The translations under genes were made by a program, and so were the position numbers. From positions 62,001 to 126,000 of the forward strand of contig CAKTPI010000004.1 of the NCBI GenBank assembly GCA_934591635.1: a DNA stretch of 64,000 bases, in the 5' to 3' direction. This stretch comes from an uncultured Oscillospiraceae bacterium. GTDB lineage: Bacteria; Bacillota; Clostridia; Oscillospirales; Oscillospiraceae. The notes under the pieces are model-generated. The model saw nothing but the letters and a program-made list of their open reading frames with translations. It ran no database searches and was not told the origin of the DNA. This document shows positions 21,501 to 29,254 of this stretch, one piece after another. How positions within the stretch are numbered: position 1 is the stretch's first letter; every line of letters starts with the position of its first letter.

Positions 21501-22596
21501 TTACGGGCAGGATATTGCAGATCTGCAAAGCGCCGCCAAAGCAACCGGCGAGCTGCTGCAAAACATCGAAGGCGTGGGCACCGTTTCGAACGGGCTGGAG
21601 GATGCCGCCCCGGCGCTGCACATCCGGATCGACCGGGACAAGGCCATGTCACAAGGGCTGACTGTTGCCCAAGTATATGCCGAGGTAGCCCAGGCGCTGT
21701 CCAATATGCAGCAGGCGCACACCCTGGTGCTCAGCGGCACCAGCACGGACATTGTGGTGGAGAGGCCGGAGGAGGAGCGGCTGGATCTGGATAATCTGAA
21801 GAACTACGTTTTCAAAACCACCGGCATGGACGGCACCGAGCACGCCGTGAAGCTAACGGATATTGCCGTCTTTGAGGAAACCACCAGTCTGTCCTCCATC
21901 AACCGGAAAAATCAGCGCCGCTCCCTCACCGTTACGGCAGATGTTCTGGATGGCTACAACGTCACCCTGCTGACCCGGCAGGCCACCCAGGAGATGGAAG
22001 GCCTCACCCTCCCCGAAGGCATCACCTATGCCTTTACCGGCGAGAACGAGAATATTATGGAGGCCGTGCAGCAGCTGCTGCTCATGCTGCTGCTGGGCAT
22101 TCTGCTGGTGTACCTGGTGATGGTTGCCCAGTTCCAGAGCCTCAAGTCCCCCTTCATTGTGATGTTCACCATCCCGCTGGCCTTTACCGGCGGCTTCCTT
22201 GCCCTGCTGATTTGCCGGATGGAGGTCAGCGTCATCTCCCTGATTGGCTTCGTGATGCTCACCGGCATCATTGTCAACAACGGCATTGTTCTGGTGGACT
22301 ATATCAACCAGCTCCGAACCGATGGCATGGAACGGCGGAATGCCATCATTGAGGCCGGCAAAACCCGTATCCGTCCCATCCTCATGACCTCCATCACCAC
22401 CATTCTTGGCCTGATCGATATGGCTCTGAGCAAGGATGCCGGCAGCGCCATGATGCAGCCCATGGCTGTGGTGTGCATTGGCGGCTTGGTATACGCCACG
22501 CTGATGACCCTGCTGGTGGTGCCCTGTATTTACGACATGGTAAACCGGAAGGAAATCAAGGTCATTCGGGATGAAGACCTGCTGCCGGAGGAATAA
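18550..22596 (+). CDS. RND-superfamily efflux transporter with large coiled-coil insert
   Basis: A 1348-residue integral membrane transporter of the AcrB/SwrC class, well above the usual 1020-1050. The N-terminus MPKFSVKKPLTVFVAVIAVL is the first helix of an RND unit, the first helix cluster (about 640-830) contains LAVAVGMLVDNSIVVIENIY with the proton-relay Asp, and a second cluster occupies the C-terminus. The extra length is a coiled-coil insert at about residues 205-515 (repeated EL, Q and K heptads such as LSQKQAELISTKSELQNQ) in the first extracellular domain. It may stand in for the separate adaptor of Gram-negative pumps. ATG 18550 is preferred over GTG 18541 because AAAGGAG lies 8 nt upstream. 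Confidence 0.92.
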   Translation: MPKFSVKKPLTVFVAVIAVLVLGVVAYLKMTPDLLPNMNFPYIVVMTTYPGASPEKVESEISSPMEQSMSTLEHIKEVTSISSENYSVVMLEFEESVNMDTIGVDIQQKLTALQAGWDSTVGSPYVLKINPSMLPVEVAAVAMDGKDTAALTEFLNDTLMPKLEGITGVARITASGTVEQELHVVLDQSKIDRMNLKISDAINGKLDDAANELLDKRDELTDAQNQIDTARQQLNSGKASLSSSTASAEAELSQKQAELISTKSELQNQVTQLKSTKSQVETVLTTLKAIQDALNNIAAQLNPLQVELNDLRDLRSRYDAIQARQDAFYASINAVYANEELTDEEKQAAVDALYASDEYYQLEADRAAMDEELAQRGMDIYGVDARIAELEAQIAEINDKIDAFKQQLADLGLDIDILGSKITELEGQIAQIDETLDYLENDVIPQLDSGMLQLKDATRILSQQKTSGMLQLSSAMADLAANAAGLDSALAQMDSGLEAIESNRQDALEKADLNGILSMDMISNILKAQSFYMPAGYVAQEGISYMVSVGEEITDLETLQNLLLFDLNIDGVDPIRLQDVAEVFITDNRNETYARLNGQESIVLSFEKQSTYSTAGATENISNRFRQLEAQYPGLKFVSLMDQGDYIHMIVNNILNSLLLGALFAIIILFLFLRDIRPTFITLCAIPISVIFAVVLMYFSGVTINMISLSGLAVAVGMLVDNSIVVIENIYRLRAQGLSPARAAVRGAEQVAGAVTASTLTTVCVFLPIVFIEGITRQLFTDLALTMTYSLLASLIVSLTLVPAMASGMMKKQKKERKSRFFNGLLNGYGNVVGFALRHKVLVLLLAIAALAASGYAAVAKGFTFMPDMDMPSLNLTIAMPEDCTMEEAIALSDQVLTRINAMDGIETAGAMMSSGTASLLGMGSNSGSYDVTVYITLSDSKASGAEMGQKIINECADLNCEITSSSAMMDMSMLTGSGIQLELYGQDIADLQSAAKATGELLQNIEGVGTVSNGLEDAAPALHIRIDRDKAMSQGLTVAQVYAEVAQALSNMQQAHTLVLSGTSTDIVVERPEEERLDLDNLKNYVFKTTGMDGTEHAVKLTDIAVFEETTSLSSINRKNQRRSLTVTADVLDGYNVTLLTRQATQEMEGLTLPEGITYAFTGENENIMEAVQQLLLMLLLGILLVYLVMVAQFQSLKSPFIVMFTIPLAFTGGFLALLICRMEVSVISLIGFVMLTGIIVNNGIVLVDYINQLRTDGMERRNAIIEAGKTRIRPILMTSITTILGLIDMALSKDAGSAMMQPMAVVCIGGLVYATLMTLLVVPCIYDMVNRKEIKVIRDEDLLPEE

Positions 22597-22611
22597 CACC
22601 GGCAATCCCCA

Positions 22612-22660
22612 AAGCGCCCCGCGGTTCCTCCCACTGAGTGGGTGGGACTGCGGGGCGCCC
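22612..22660 (+). terminator. Terminator after the RND gene
   Basis: GCGCCCCGC (22614-22622) pairs with GCGGGGCGC (22650-22658), with an inner CCCAC/GTGGG stem. The long GC-rich hairpin ends the RND transcript before the DUF6110 gene. Confidence 0.7.
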
Positions 22661-22787
22661 CTGCTTTCCGGAAATGTGAAGTTTTTTTGAAAGCAAGAAA
22701 AATTGTTGATTTTTGGATAATCTGGTGCTATCATCTATACACCAGTTTACAGAAGTAGCTGAAAACATATAGAAATTGGAGGAAACC

Positions 22788-23087
22788 ATGATGAAAAAGT
22801 TTGGTCTGTTTGCTGCTGGCGTACTGTTCGGCACCGCTGGCCTGAAGATTTTGGGCAGCAAGGATGCACAAAAAGTCTACGCCCACACCACCGCCGCCGT
22901 CCTGCGTGCAAAGGACAGCGTAATGAAGGTCGTCACCAACATCCGTGAAGGTGCTGAGGATGTCTACGCCGATGCCCAGGACATCAACGACAGCCGTGCC
23001 CAGAAGGAAGCCGACGCCGTCATTGAAGACGCTCCCGTGCAGGAGGCCCCCGCCGCTGAGGAAGCCCCTGCAGAAGCCGCCGAATAA
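22788..23087 (+). CDS. Small DUF6110-like membrane-anchored protein
   Basis: A 99-residue protein. A hydrophobic N-terminus with small residues (MMKKFGLFAAGVLFGTAGLK) acts as a single membrane anchor, followed by an amphipathic helical region (AQKVYAHTTAAVLRAKDSV) and an acidic Ala/Glu/Pro-rich tail. This matches my memory of DUF6110 proteins, which sit next to heavy-metal P-type ATPases as here. A GGAGG site precedes paired ATGs at 22788 and 22791. The role is unknown; a partner or chaperone of the pump is likely. Confidence 0.7.
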   Translation: MMKKFGLFAAGVLFGTAGLKILGSKDAQKVYAHTTAAVLRAKDSVMKVVTNIREGAEDVYADAQDINDSRAQKEADAVIEDAPVQEAPAAEEAPAEAAE

Positions 23088-23135
23088 GCAGGACCGCTGC
23101 CCCCGCGCAGCGGTCTTCCTTTGGGAGAACGCCAT

Positions 23136-25208
23136 ATGAAATGCAAGATCTTACATGAATCCAGCGGCCGTATGCGGGTGCATCTGCACTGCGGTACCAT
23201 GAGCCTGAAGCAGGCGGACGTGCTGGAATATTATTTAAAAAATCAGAGCGGCGTATCTGATGTTGCGGTGTTTGACCGGACGCAGGATGCCATCATCCGT
23301 TACCACGGGGATCGGTCGTCTGTCATCGCCGCCCTGGCCTGCTTTTCCTTCCGGCAGGCAGAATCCTTGGATCTGGTGCCGGAGCACACCTCCCGGGCTC
23401 TGAACCGGGAATTTGAGGACAAGCTGGCCATGGCCGTGTGCCGCCGTGTCATCAATAAGCTCTTTTTGCCCATGCCGGTCACTGCGGCAATTGTAGCAGT
23501 CAAGTCTCTGAAATACATCTGGGAGGGACTGCGCGCCCTGTTCCGCGGCAAGCTGACGGTTGCCGTGCTGGATGCCACCGCCGTCACCGTCTCGGTGGTG
23601 CGGGGAGACTTTAACACCGCCGGTTCCGTCATGTTCATGCTTCGGCTGGGTGAAATTCTGGAGGAGTGGACCCATAAGAAGTCCGTGGCGGATCTGGCCG
23701 GTGCCATGTCCCTGCAAGTGGAAAATGTCTGGCTCCAGGCCGGGGATGAGGAAGTGCTGGTTCCCGTGGGACAGGTACAGGTTGGCGATAAGATCGTGGT
23801 TCGCACCGGCAGTCTGATTCCCCTGGATGGCAAGGTGGTATCCGGTGAGGCCATGGTAAACCAGTCCTCCATGACCGGTGAATCCCAGCCGGTCGTCAAA
23901 AGTCCTGGCAGTCTTGTGTACGCCGGTACCGTGGCCGAGGACGGCGAGTGCGTCATTCAGGTTGAAAAAGCCCAGGGCAGCGGCCGGTATGACCGCATCG
24001 TCAAGATGATCGAAGACTCTGAAAAGCTCAAATCCACCGTTGAAGCAAGTGCCTCTCATCTGGCCGACAAGCTGGTGCCCTACACCCTGGGCGGCACGGC
24101 CCTTACCTATCTGCTCACCCGGAACATCACCAAGACGCTCTCGGTGCTGATGGTAGACTTCTCCTGCGCTCTGAAGCTGGCAATGCCCATTGCGGTGCTG
24201 TCTGCCATGCGGGAGAGTGCCCAGTTCCACATTTCCGTCAAGGGCGGCCGCTTCCTGGAGGCAATTGCAAAGGCTGACACGATCGTCTTTGATAAGACCG
24301 GCACCCTGACCTATGCCACCCCGACAGTTGCGGAGGTTGTCCCCTTCGGCGGCAACGACGAGCAGGAGATGCTGCGGCTGGCTGCCTGCCTGGAAGAGCA
24401 CTACCCCCACTCCATAGCCAACGCCGTGGTAGAGGAGGCAAAGAAGCGCGGCCTTGACCACCAGGAGTACCACTCCCAGGTGCAGTACATTGTAGCCCAT
24501 GGCATTTCCAGCATGGTGGATGATCAAAAGGTCATCATCGGCAGCGCCCACTTTGTATTCGAGGACGAGCACTGCATCATTCCGGAGGGGCAGGAGGCGC
24601 TGTTCCAGAGCCTGAACCCCAGCTATTCCCACCTGTACCTGTGCATCGGCGGAAAGCTGGCGGCGGTGCTGTGCATCGCCGATCCGCTGCGGGCCGAAGC
24701 CCCGGCAGCCATTGCTGCCCTCCACGACTGCGGCATCTCCCGGGTGGTAATGATGACCGGTGACAACCGGAGAACCGCCCAGAATGTTGCCCAGGCTGTG
24801 GGTGTGGACGAAGTGCACGCCGAAGTACTGCCAGAAGACAAAGCCGCCTTCATCCGCAAGGCCCGGGAAGAGGGCCATGTGGTCATCATGATCGGCGACG
24901 GTGTAAACGACTCCCCCGCCCTGTCCGAGGCAGATGTGGGCATCGCCATTTCTACCGGTGCCGCCATTGCCCAGGAGATTGCGGATATCACTGTCTCCTC
25001 GGAGGATCTGCGGGCCCTTGTCACCCTGCGGCAGCTCAGCTGCGCCCTGATGGATCGTATTCATCGGAACTACCGGTTCATCATCGGCTTCAATTGCAGC
25101 CTGATCGGTCTGGGCCTAGTCGGCATTCTGCCGCCCACCACTTCCGCCCTGCTTCACAACATGTCCACCCTGGGCATCAGTATGAAGAGCATGACCAATC
25201 TGCTGTGA
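23136..25208 (+). CDS. P1B-type heavy-metal translocating ATPase with a non-canonical metal-site motif
   Basis: A 690-residue P-type ATPase. An N-terminal HMA-like fold without CxxC (ESSGRMRVHLHCG), actuator domain with TGES (about residue 246), phosphorylation site DKTGTLT (about 385), and hinge GDGVNDSPALSEADVGIA (about 587). In the transmembrane metal site the usual CPC/SPC/CPH is replaced by SCA in DFSCALKLAMP (about 341), so metal choice cannot be predicted by rule. ATG 23136 has GGGAG 8 nt upstream. It follows the DUF6110 gene by 48 bp and ends at a strong hairpin. Confidence 0.9.
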   Translation: MKCKILHESSGRMRVHLHCGTMSLKQADVLEYYLKNQSGVSDVAVFDRTQDAIIRYHGDRSSVIAALACFSFRQAESLDLVPEHTSRALNREFEDKLAMAVCRRVINKLFLPMPVTAAIVAVKSLKYIWEGLRALFRGKLTVAVLDATAVTVSVVRGDFNTAGSVMFMLRLGEILEEWTHKKSVADLAGAMSLQVENVWLQAGDEEVLVPVGQVQVGDKIVVRTGSLIPLDGKVVSGEAMVNQSSMTGESQPVVKSPGSLVYAGTVAEDGECVIQVEKAQGSGRYDRIVKMIEDSEKLKSTVEASASHLADKLVPYTLGGTALTYLLTRNITKTLSVLMVDFSCALKLAMPIAVLSAMRESAQFHISVKGGRFLEAIAKADTIVFDKTGTLTYATPTVAEVVPFGGNDEQEMLRLAACLEEHYPHSIANAVVEEAKKRGLDHQEYHSQVQYIVAHGISSMVDDQKVIIGSAHFVFEDEHCIIPEGQEALFQSLNPSYSHLYLCIGGKLAAVLCIADPLRAEAPAAIAALHDCGISRVVMMTGDNRRTAQNVAQAVGVDEVHAEVLPEDKAAFIRKAREEGHVVIMIGDGVNDSPALSEADVGIAISTGAAIAQEIADITVSSEDLRALVTLRQLSCALMDRIHRNYRFIIGFNCSLIGLGLVGILPPTTSALLHNMSTLGISMKSMTNLL

Positions 25209-25221
25209 TTCCGGCAAAATA

Positions 25222-25268
25222 ACCCCCCGGCGCGGATTCCGTAAGGATCTCCGCACCGGGGAATTTTT
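25222..25268 (+). terminator. Terminator after the P-type ATPase gene
   Basis: GC-rich stem (CCCCGG...CCGGGG with inner GCGGA/TCCGC and GGATT/GGATC parts) followed by AATTTTT. Confidence 0.75.
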
Positions 25269-25298
25269 ATATGCAGTTGAAGCAGATTAACATACGGG

Positions 25299-25502
25299 CA
25301 GTGTGTCAAAAAAGCCTCGCAGAGTTTGCCGACGGAAGTCGGCAAATAAAGTCAAGTCATTTTCCGTCGGGGCGTGTACCTGACGGAAAATACATCTCAG
25401 GCTGCAAGTGTGCGAGTTGTTCGCCTACGGCAAACAACTCGTGCGCGCAGCAGACTGCGAAAGTTTGTCGGAAAAGCCCGCAAGGGGTTTTTCGACAGTC
25501 TG
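25299..25502. mobile_element. MITE-like palindromic insertion with 7-bp target duplication
   Basis: A 204-bp non-coding element. Its ends are inverted repeats, CAGTGTGTCAAAAAAGCC on the left and, on the opposite strand at the right, CAGACTGTCGAAAAACCC (14 of 18 match). It is flanked by the exact direct repeat ATACGGG (25292-25298 and 25503-25509), as expected of a target-site duplication. Inside are nested hairpins: TTTGCCGAC/GTCGGCAAA (25325-25346), ATTTTCCGTC/GACGGAAAAT, CGAGTTGTT/AACAACTCG, and GTCGGAAAAGCCC with GGGTTTTTCGAC. It encodes no protein, so it would have to be moved by a transposase in trans. Confidence 0.75.
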
Positions 25503-25560
25503 ATACGGGGTGTTGCTGTCGTCTAACAGGAGTGCTCTATCCGGGTACTTTGCTTTCGCC

Positions 25561-26049
25561 TTATCTCACAAACAGCAGCATCACGCCGGAAAGCACCGCC
25601 GCCATCGCAAACGTGCTCAGAGTACCCATAATCCACTTTTTCTTCTTGGTCTGGGCATCGATGTAGGGCTTCAGGTTCTCCGTACCGGGGATGGTCCACG
25701 CTTTGGTGTGCACGACCCACCACTCGTCAATGCAGAAGCGGTCGATCAGATTCATAATAAATAGGATCACCCAGGACTGCCAGAAACCAGGCCAAAAGCC
25801 CCGAGCCCCGTTGATCCCATACACACAGGCCAGCACATAGGCAAGGTACAGAAAAATACAGGGTTTATACCGCAGGCTGTTGCGCCGAATCTGCTCCTTG
25901 GTGGTCAGGCCCAGTTCCACGCAGCGATTCTGCACCATGGGACTGTAGAAATGCAGCATGCCTACCGCGCCGTTGCGGATGCCAATGGCGCACACAAGCG
26001 CCAGCAGCGCCCCCAGCCCGACTCCCTCTAATATCAGTCGTAATACCAT
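25561..26049 (-). CDS. Membrane protein of unknown function
   Basis: A 162-residue protein with about four hydrophobic segments: LILEGVGLGALLALVCAIGI, CIFLYLAYVLACVYGI, FWQSWVILFIMNLID and TFAMAAVLSGVMLLF. A conserved-looking CIDEWWVVHTKAW segment lies between helices three and four. I do not recognise the family. Last gene of the five-gene minus-strand operon; its start ATG overlaps the stop of the chimeric hydrolase gene by one base, so translation is coupled. Confidence 0.7.
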   Translation of the reverse strand: MVLRLILEGVGLGALLALVCAIGIRNGAVGMLHFYSPMVQNRCVELGLTTKEQIRRNSLRYKPCIFLYLAYVLACVYGINGARGFWPGFWQSWVILFIMNLIDRFCIDEWWVVHTKAWTIPGTENLKPYIDAQTKKKKWIMGTLSTFAMAAVLSGVMLLFVR

Positions 26050-26615
26050 TATCGATTCCTCCGATATCCCATTTCATCCCGGTACTCCGGGTGTTCTTTT
26101 CCATATGGCTCCTGGTCACCGCAGATGGTATAGTCGCATTTGCAGCCATTGGAGCAGGTCGTTTTCCGCACCAAGCGGGCGTGGATCAGTTCCATGCCCG
26201 CATAATCCGGGTTGCACAGCGCAGGCATGATCTCCAGCAAACCATGGGATGCGGCAAAATCCGCCACAGGGCAGCGGGTAAACTCATAATAAATCGGCTT
26301 TCCCTCTTCATAAGGGGCCACATTCATTTGAAAGTCCCCCCACCGGTCACACCTTTTCTTCACCTTGGAAAAAGCCAGATGAAGCAGCCGCTTTATCAGG
26401 GGGTGATTGGCATTTACAAAGCGCAGCTTCCGAAAAGCAGGCAGGAAAAGATTTCCCTCCATCTCATCAAAGCCGTCATAGCTGACGCAGAGCACCCGGC
26501 AAGTATCCGCCAGCAGTGGGATCACATGTCCGAAGTTGCTCTTCCAGTGGCAGCAGGTACCGGGCAGTAATACGATCACCGGAGCGCCCTCCGGCCCAAA
26601 GGCATGCACCTTCAT
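26049..26615 (-). CDS. Chimera: alpha/beta-hydrolase stub joined to an ATC-hydrolase-like C-terminus
   Basis: A 188-residue protein made of two unlike parts. Residues 1-52 are the start of an alpha/beta-hydrolase (MKVHAFGPEGAPVIVLLPGT, then VLCVSYDGFDE), ending before any catalytic Ser. Residues 54-188 (from MEGNLFLPAFRKLRF through WGDFQMNV, EFTRCPVADFA, CNPDYAG and CSNGCKCDYTICG) look like the C-terminal part of the L-2-amino-thiazoline-4-carboxylic acid hydrolase-like family, with a Cys cluster. The simplest explanation is a deletion joining two neighbouring genes. It overlaps the MBL gene by 4 bases and is still translatable. Confidence 0.7.
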   Translation of the reverse strand: MKVHAFGPEGAPVIVLLPGTCCHWKSNFGHVIPLLADTCRVLCVSYDGFDEMEGNLFLPAFRKLRFVNANHPLIKRLLHLAFSKVKKRCDRWGDFQMNVAPYEEGKPIYYEFTRCPVADFAASHGLLEIMPALCNPDYAGMELIHARLVRKTTCSNGCKCDYTICGDQEPYGKEHPEYRDEMGYRRNR

Positions 26616-27475
26616 CGGCCGACCCCCTTGAGGAAGCCCATCTTGGCTCGCTCCTGTGTATCATCGGATTCGTCATAGGCATCATAGGGTGCATTGGGGT
26701 CATGCACCCGCTTCTTGAAAGGTGAGCAGAGCTTATCCTTATGTGCAAAGGCAAAGCTGAAATTATCCGTCCAGCCGGTGTGGCCGGTAATAAACAGCGG
26801 ATGCAGTCCGCGGCGGCTGAGCTTTTCCTCCAGCGCCGCCAGGGATTTGACCGCCAGCTTGTTATCCTCAGCTAACCCGGAGATAAAGCTATAGCCGCCG
26901 TCTGCCCCCAGCCAGATGGTATCGCCGGTAAACAGATACCTGTCATCAATTAAGTACACCATATGCCCCCAGGTGTGGCCCGGAACCAAGAAGCACTCAA
27001 TCTTGATTCCGTCAATATAAAACACCTGTCCATCCGCCAGCAGCATCTTTTCATTGTTAATGGTCACCTGCGGCAGCTTATACATGTGATAGATCACCTT
27101 GCGCCGCACCTGCCCGGTGAGATACCGGTTTTCAATCTCTCCGATGTAGAGCTTTGCCTGGCAGAAAAGCCCCGGGCTGTCCGCCTCCACTGCACCTACA
27201 TGATCGGTATCCTGATGGGTAATCAAAATATGGCGAATGGACTTGGGGTCAATGCCCAGCCAGCTCATTTTCTCCCCCAGGCGCTCATAGTTATACCCGG
27301 CATCGATCATGATCGTGGTATTGCCCTTGCGATAGAAGAAAATGTTGGCAACCCACTCCCGGACACAGGCCACATTTTCATCGATCCAGCCGGTGTTCAG
27401 GGGCTTGAATATCTCCGTTCCCCGATACATACGGCTCATGGCAACCTTTTGGAAATCCGTTGCTTGCTTTGACAT
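26612..27475 (-). CDS. MBL-fold metallo-hydrolase
   Basis: A 287-residue metallo-beta-lactamase-fold protein: ITHQDTDHVGA (H-x-x-x-D-H), PGHTWGHMVYL and LFTGDTIW provide the metal ligands. The substrate is unknown. A GAGGGAAG site precedes the ATG. It sits between a methyltransferase and the chimeric hydrolase in one operon, so it probably acts on the same small-molecule pathway. Confidence 0.85.
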   Translation of the reverse strand: MSKQATDFQKVAMSRMYRGTEIFKPLNTGWIDENVACVREWVANIFFYRKGNTTIMIDAGYNYERLGEKMSWLGIDPKSIRHILITHQDTDHVGAVEADSPGLFCQAKLYIGEIENRYLTGQVRRKVIYHMYKLPQVTINNEKMLLADGQVFYIDGIKIECFLVPGHTWGHMVYLIDDRYLFTGDTIWLGADGGYSFISGLAEDNKLAVKSLAALEEKLSRRGLHPLFITGHTGWTDNFSFAFAHKDKLCSPFKKRVHDPNAPYDAYDESDDTQERAKMGFLKGVGR

Positions 27476-27485
27476 CGCGCTTCCC

Positions 27486-28094
27486 TCACTTTTTTGCCAG
27501 GATGCACAGCCATCCCTTTTGATTTTTATGAACCTCGATCTCCCGGAAGCCAGCCTGCTCCAGGGCTGCTTTCAGCTCCGCATCCCGGTAGATGGTCAGT
27601 CCCTCAATTCGTTGTGTCCATTTCTCGTCTTTGTCCGTATCTCCGCTGCACTCATTGCAGATGAGGAAAGTGCCGCCCGGCTTCAGGACCCGGTTGACCT
27701 CCCGGAAGCACTGGGGCAAACCCGGCCAAAAATACACTGTCTCAAAAGCCGTCGCTGCGTCAAACCACCCGCCAGCAAACAGCGTCCGGGCAATGCTCCC
27801 CTGCATCACCACGCACCGTCCCTCGCCAATGGCATTTCGGTTCACTTTTTTTGCCTTTTCCACGCTGACCGAGGAATAATCCAAACCCTTGACGATGCCC
27901 TGGGGACATTTTTTCAGCAGCTTCCTGATATTCGCGCCGCCACCGCAACCGCAGTCCAGCACCTTGGCATCCGCCGGAAGTGTTAAAAACCGAAGTCCCC
28001 AGGCTGCCAGAGGCCAATGCCCCAGATTCATAAGGGACACCATGAGCCTGCCGCCAAAGCCCACCGGCTTACGGGTATTTTCAAAAAAGGACAT
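27486..28094 (-). CDS. Class I SAM-dependent methyltransferase
   Basis: A 202-residue methyltransferase with motif I VLDCGCGGGANI, motif II region GLDYSSVSVEKAKK, and post-motif ATAFETVYFWPGLPQCFREV, typical of Methyltransf_11/25 enzymes of the UbiE-like group. The acceptor is unknown. The start at 28094 (MSFFENTRKP) follows an AAGGAA site; the longer frame upstream overlaps the preceding gene and is less likely. Confidence 0.88.
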   Translation of the reverse strand: MSFFENTRKPVGFGGRLMVSLMNLGHWPLAAWGLRFLTLPADAKVLDCGCGGGANIRKLLKKCPQGIVKGLDYSSVSVEKAKKVNRNAIGEGRCVVMQGSIARTLFAGGWFDAATAFETVYFWPGLPQCFREVNRVLKPGGTFLICNECSGDTDKDEKWTQRIEGLTIYRDAELKAALEQAGFREIEVHKNQKGWLCILAKK

Positions 28095-28132
28095 TATACA
28101 TTTCCTTCCTCTCCATCCGGATGCCGCCCCGC

Positions 28133-28504
28133 TCACAGGGCATTTGCCGTCATCCAGATCAGCAGTGCTGCATTTCCGGAACCCTGGCTCAGTACAAAGT
28201 CCCAGGTTGAAACCGTGCAGCCCAGCAGCTGCCGCAGCTTACGGTGCCGCGGCAGAACCTGGTGCACACACACTCGCACTGCAAAGAAGCACAGCGCCAT
28301 GCCCAGAAGTCCCGTTCCCACCAAAAGCGGCAGCCGCCAACCGGGATAAGCCCCAGTGAAATACGCCTCCCGCTGAAAAAGTCCGCTGTCTCCCGCACTG
28401 GCCGGAATCACGCTCAGGCACAAATCCCCCACCAGCATCAGCAAGGCCCCCAGTGCCCCCAGCCAGCAATCCCGCCGGTACCGTCTTTGCTTCTCCTGCA
28501 TCAT
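28133..28504 (-). CDS. Short membrane protein, possibly a truncated DUF6796-like protein
   Basis: A 123-residue protein with two clear hydrophobic segments (LGALGALLMLVGDLCLSVI and LLVGTGLLGMALCFFAVRVC) and a possible third at the C-terminus. The opening resembles DUF6796-type membrane proteins, which as I recall are about twice as long, so this may be an N-terminal half. The resemblance is from memory and uncertain. GGGAGGG precedes paired ATGs (28504, 28501). First gene of the operon. Confidence 0.5.
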   Translation of the reverse strand: MMQEKQRRYRRDCWLGALGALLMLVGDLCLSVIPASAGDSGLFQREAYFTGAYPGWRLPLLVGTGLLGMALCFFAVRVCVHQVLPRHRKLRQLLGCTVSTWDFVLSQGSGNAALLIWMTANAL

Positions 28505-28625
28505 TCGTCCCTCCCGCGCAGCTCCCAACGTCTTGATCGCATCTATTAATCCTCAAAGTTAGTTTCTGCTAACTCGCAACTTTTAGAAATGCCGCCCTTT
28601 GGCAGCTTCTCCATTTCTATGCTTC

Positions 28626-28654
28626 ATTGTAGCAACATTCCCCCTACCCGTCAA
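28626..28654 (-). promoter_or_regulatory. Promoter of the methyltransferase/MBL operon
   Basis: Minus strand TTGACG (28649-28654), 17-nt spacer, TACAAT (28626-28631). The 115-nt leader contains the small dyad AGTTAG-cagaaa-CTAACT (about 28560-28577), which could be an operator or a hairpin. Confidence 0.75.
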
Positions 28655-28798
28655 GGGGCTTTCCAACATTTTTGGTGCAAAACCGCCCCGGTGTTTTTTC
28701 TTTTACTCTGAAAGTTTTTCTGTAAAGGAACGGCATCCTTGATTCACAATCCCGGCCCGCCCATCACCAGCAAAACCTTTCGTGTGTATTTCTTGACA

Positions 28799-28827
28799 TT
28801 GACAAAGATTCCTCTCGGTGATAGAAT
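28799..28827 (+). promoter_or_regulatory. Promoter of the cobalamin-riboswitch operon
   Basis: TTGACA (28799-28804), 17-nt spacer, TAGAAT (28822-28827). A second TTGACA lies directly upstream at 28793-28798. Transcription would start close to 28835, just ahead of the riboswitch. Confidence 0.85.
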
Positions 28828-28857
28828 AACCGGGACAACCGAATCGACACACTTCGA

Positions 28858-29040
28858 TGGATGAGGCGCGATTGTAAAATCGCAGGGAAACAGGTGCGAA
28901 TCCTGTGCAGTGCCGCTGCTGTATGAAGCGAGCAGCCCCTGAAAAGCCACTGGGAATACCGGGAAGGCAGGGGCATGTGACGACCTTCGAGCCAGAATAC
29001 CGGCCTGATCCATGCTTCTCAGGCTGCGAGCCATGGCCAA
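28858..29040 (+). ncRNA. Cobalamin riboswitch
   Basis: Core sequences are present in the right order: GGAAACAGGTGCGAATCCTG with GTGCAGTGCCGCTGCTGT, then GCCACTGGGAATACCGGGAA and GAGCCAGAATACCGGCCTG. These match the B12-box aptamer for adenosyl- or other cobalamins. The terminator at 29126-29154 is the expression platform, so B12 binding is expected to stop transcription of the importer genes downstream. Outer limits are approximate. Confidence 0.95.
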
Positions 29041-29125
29041 AGGATAGCACAGAGGTGTGTATTGCTGTGCGCATTTTTGCCGCAGCAGCTCTGGAAACAG
29101 GGCTTAATTCTATATGCTTGGATTC

Positions 29126-29154
29126 GATGGCTCCGCATGGGGCCATCTTTTTTT
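29126..29154 (+). terminator. Riboswitch-controlled leader terminator
   Basis: A 9-bp stem (GATGGCTCC with GGGGCCATC, one G-U pair), GCAT loop, then seven T residues, 100 nt before the first coding gene. Confidence 0.85.
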
Positions 29155-29254
29155 GTAAAATGCCCCGCGGATTTTGTGTCAGAGAAGGGGGGAAAACGGT
29201 TTTATTCCAAAGCAAGCCGCATAATCTGATTCAAAAAACAAAGGAGTATTAGAA

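Noticed and set aside
19459..21621. Minus-strand open frame of 720 codons
   Set aside because: Antisense of the RND transporter; His/Gln/Gly-rich translation typical of a shadow frame.
28703..29215. Minus-strand frame across the cobalamin riboswitch
   Set aside because: The conserved aptamer explains this stretch; no ribosome binding site or family match.
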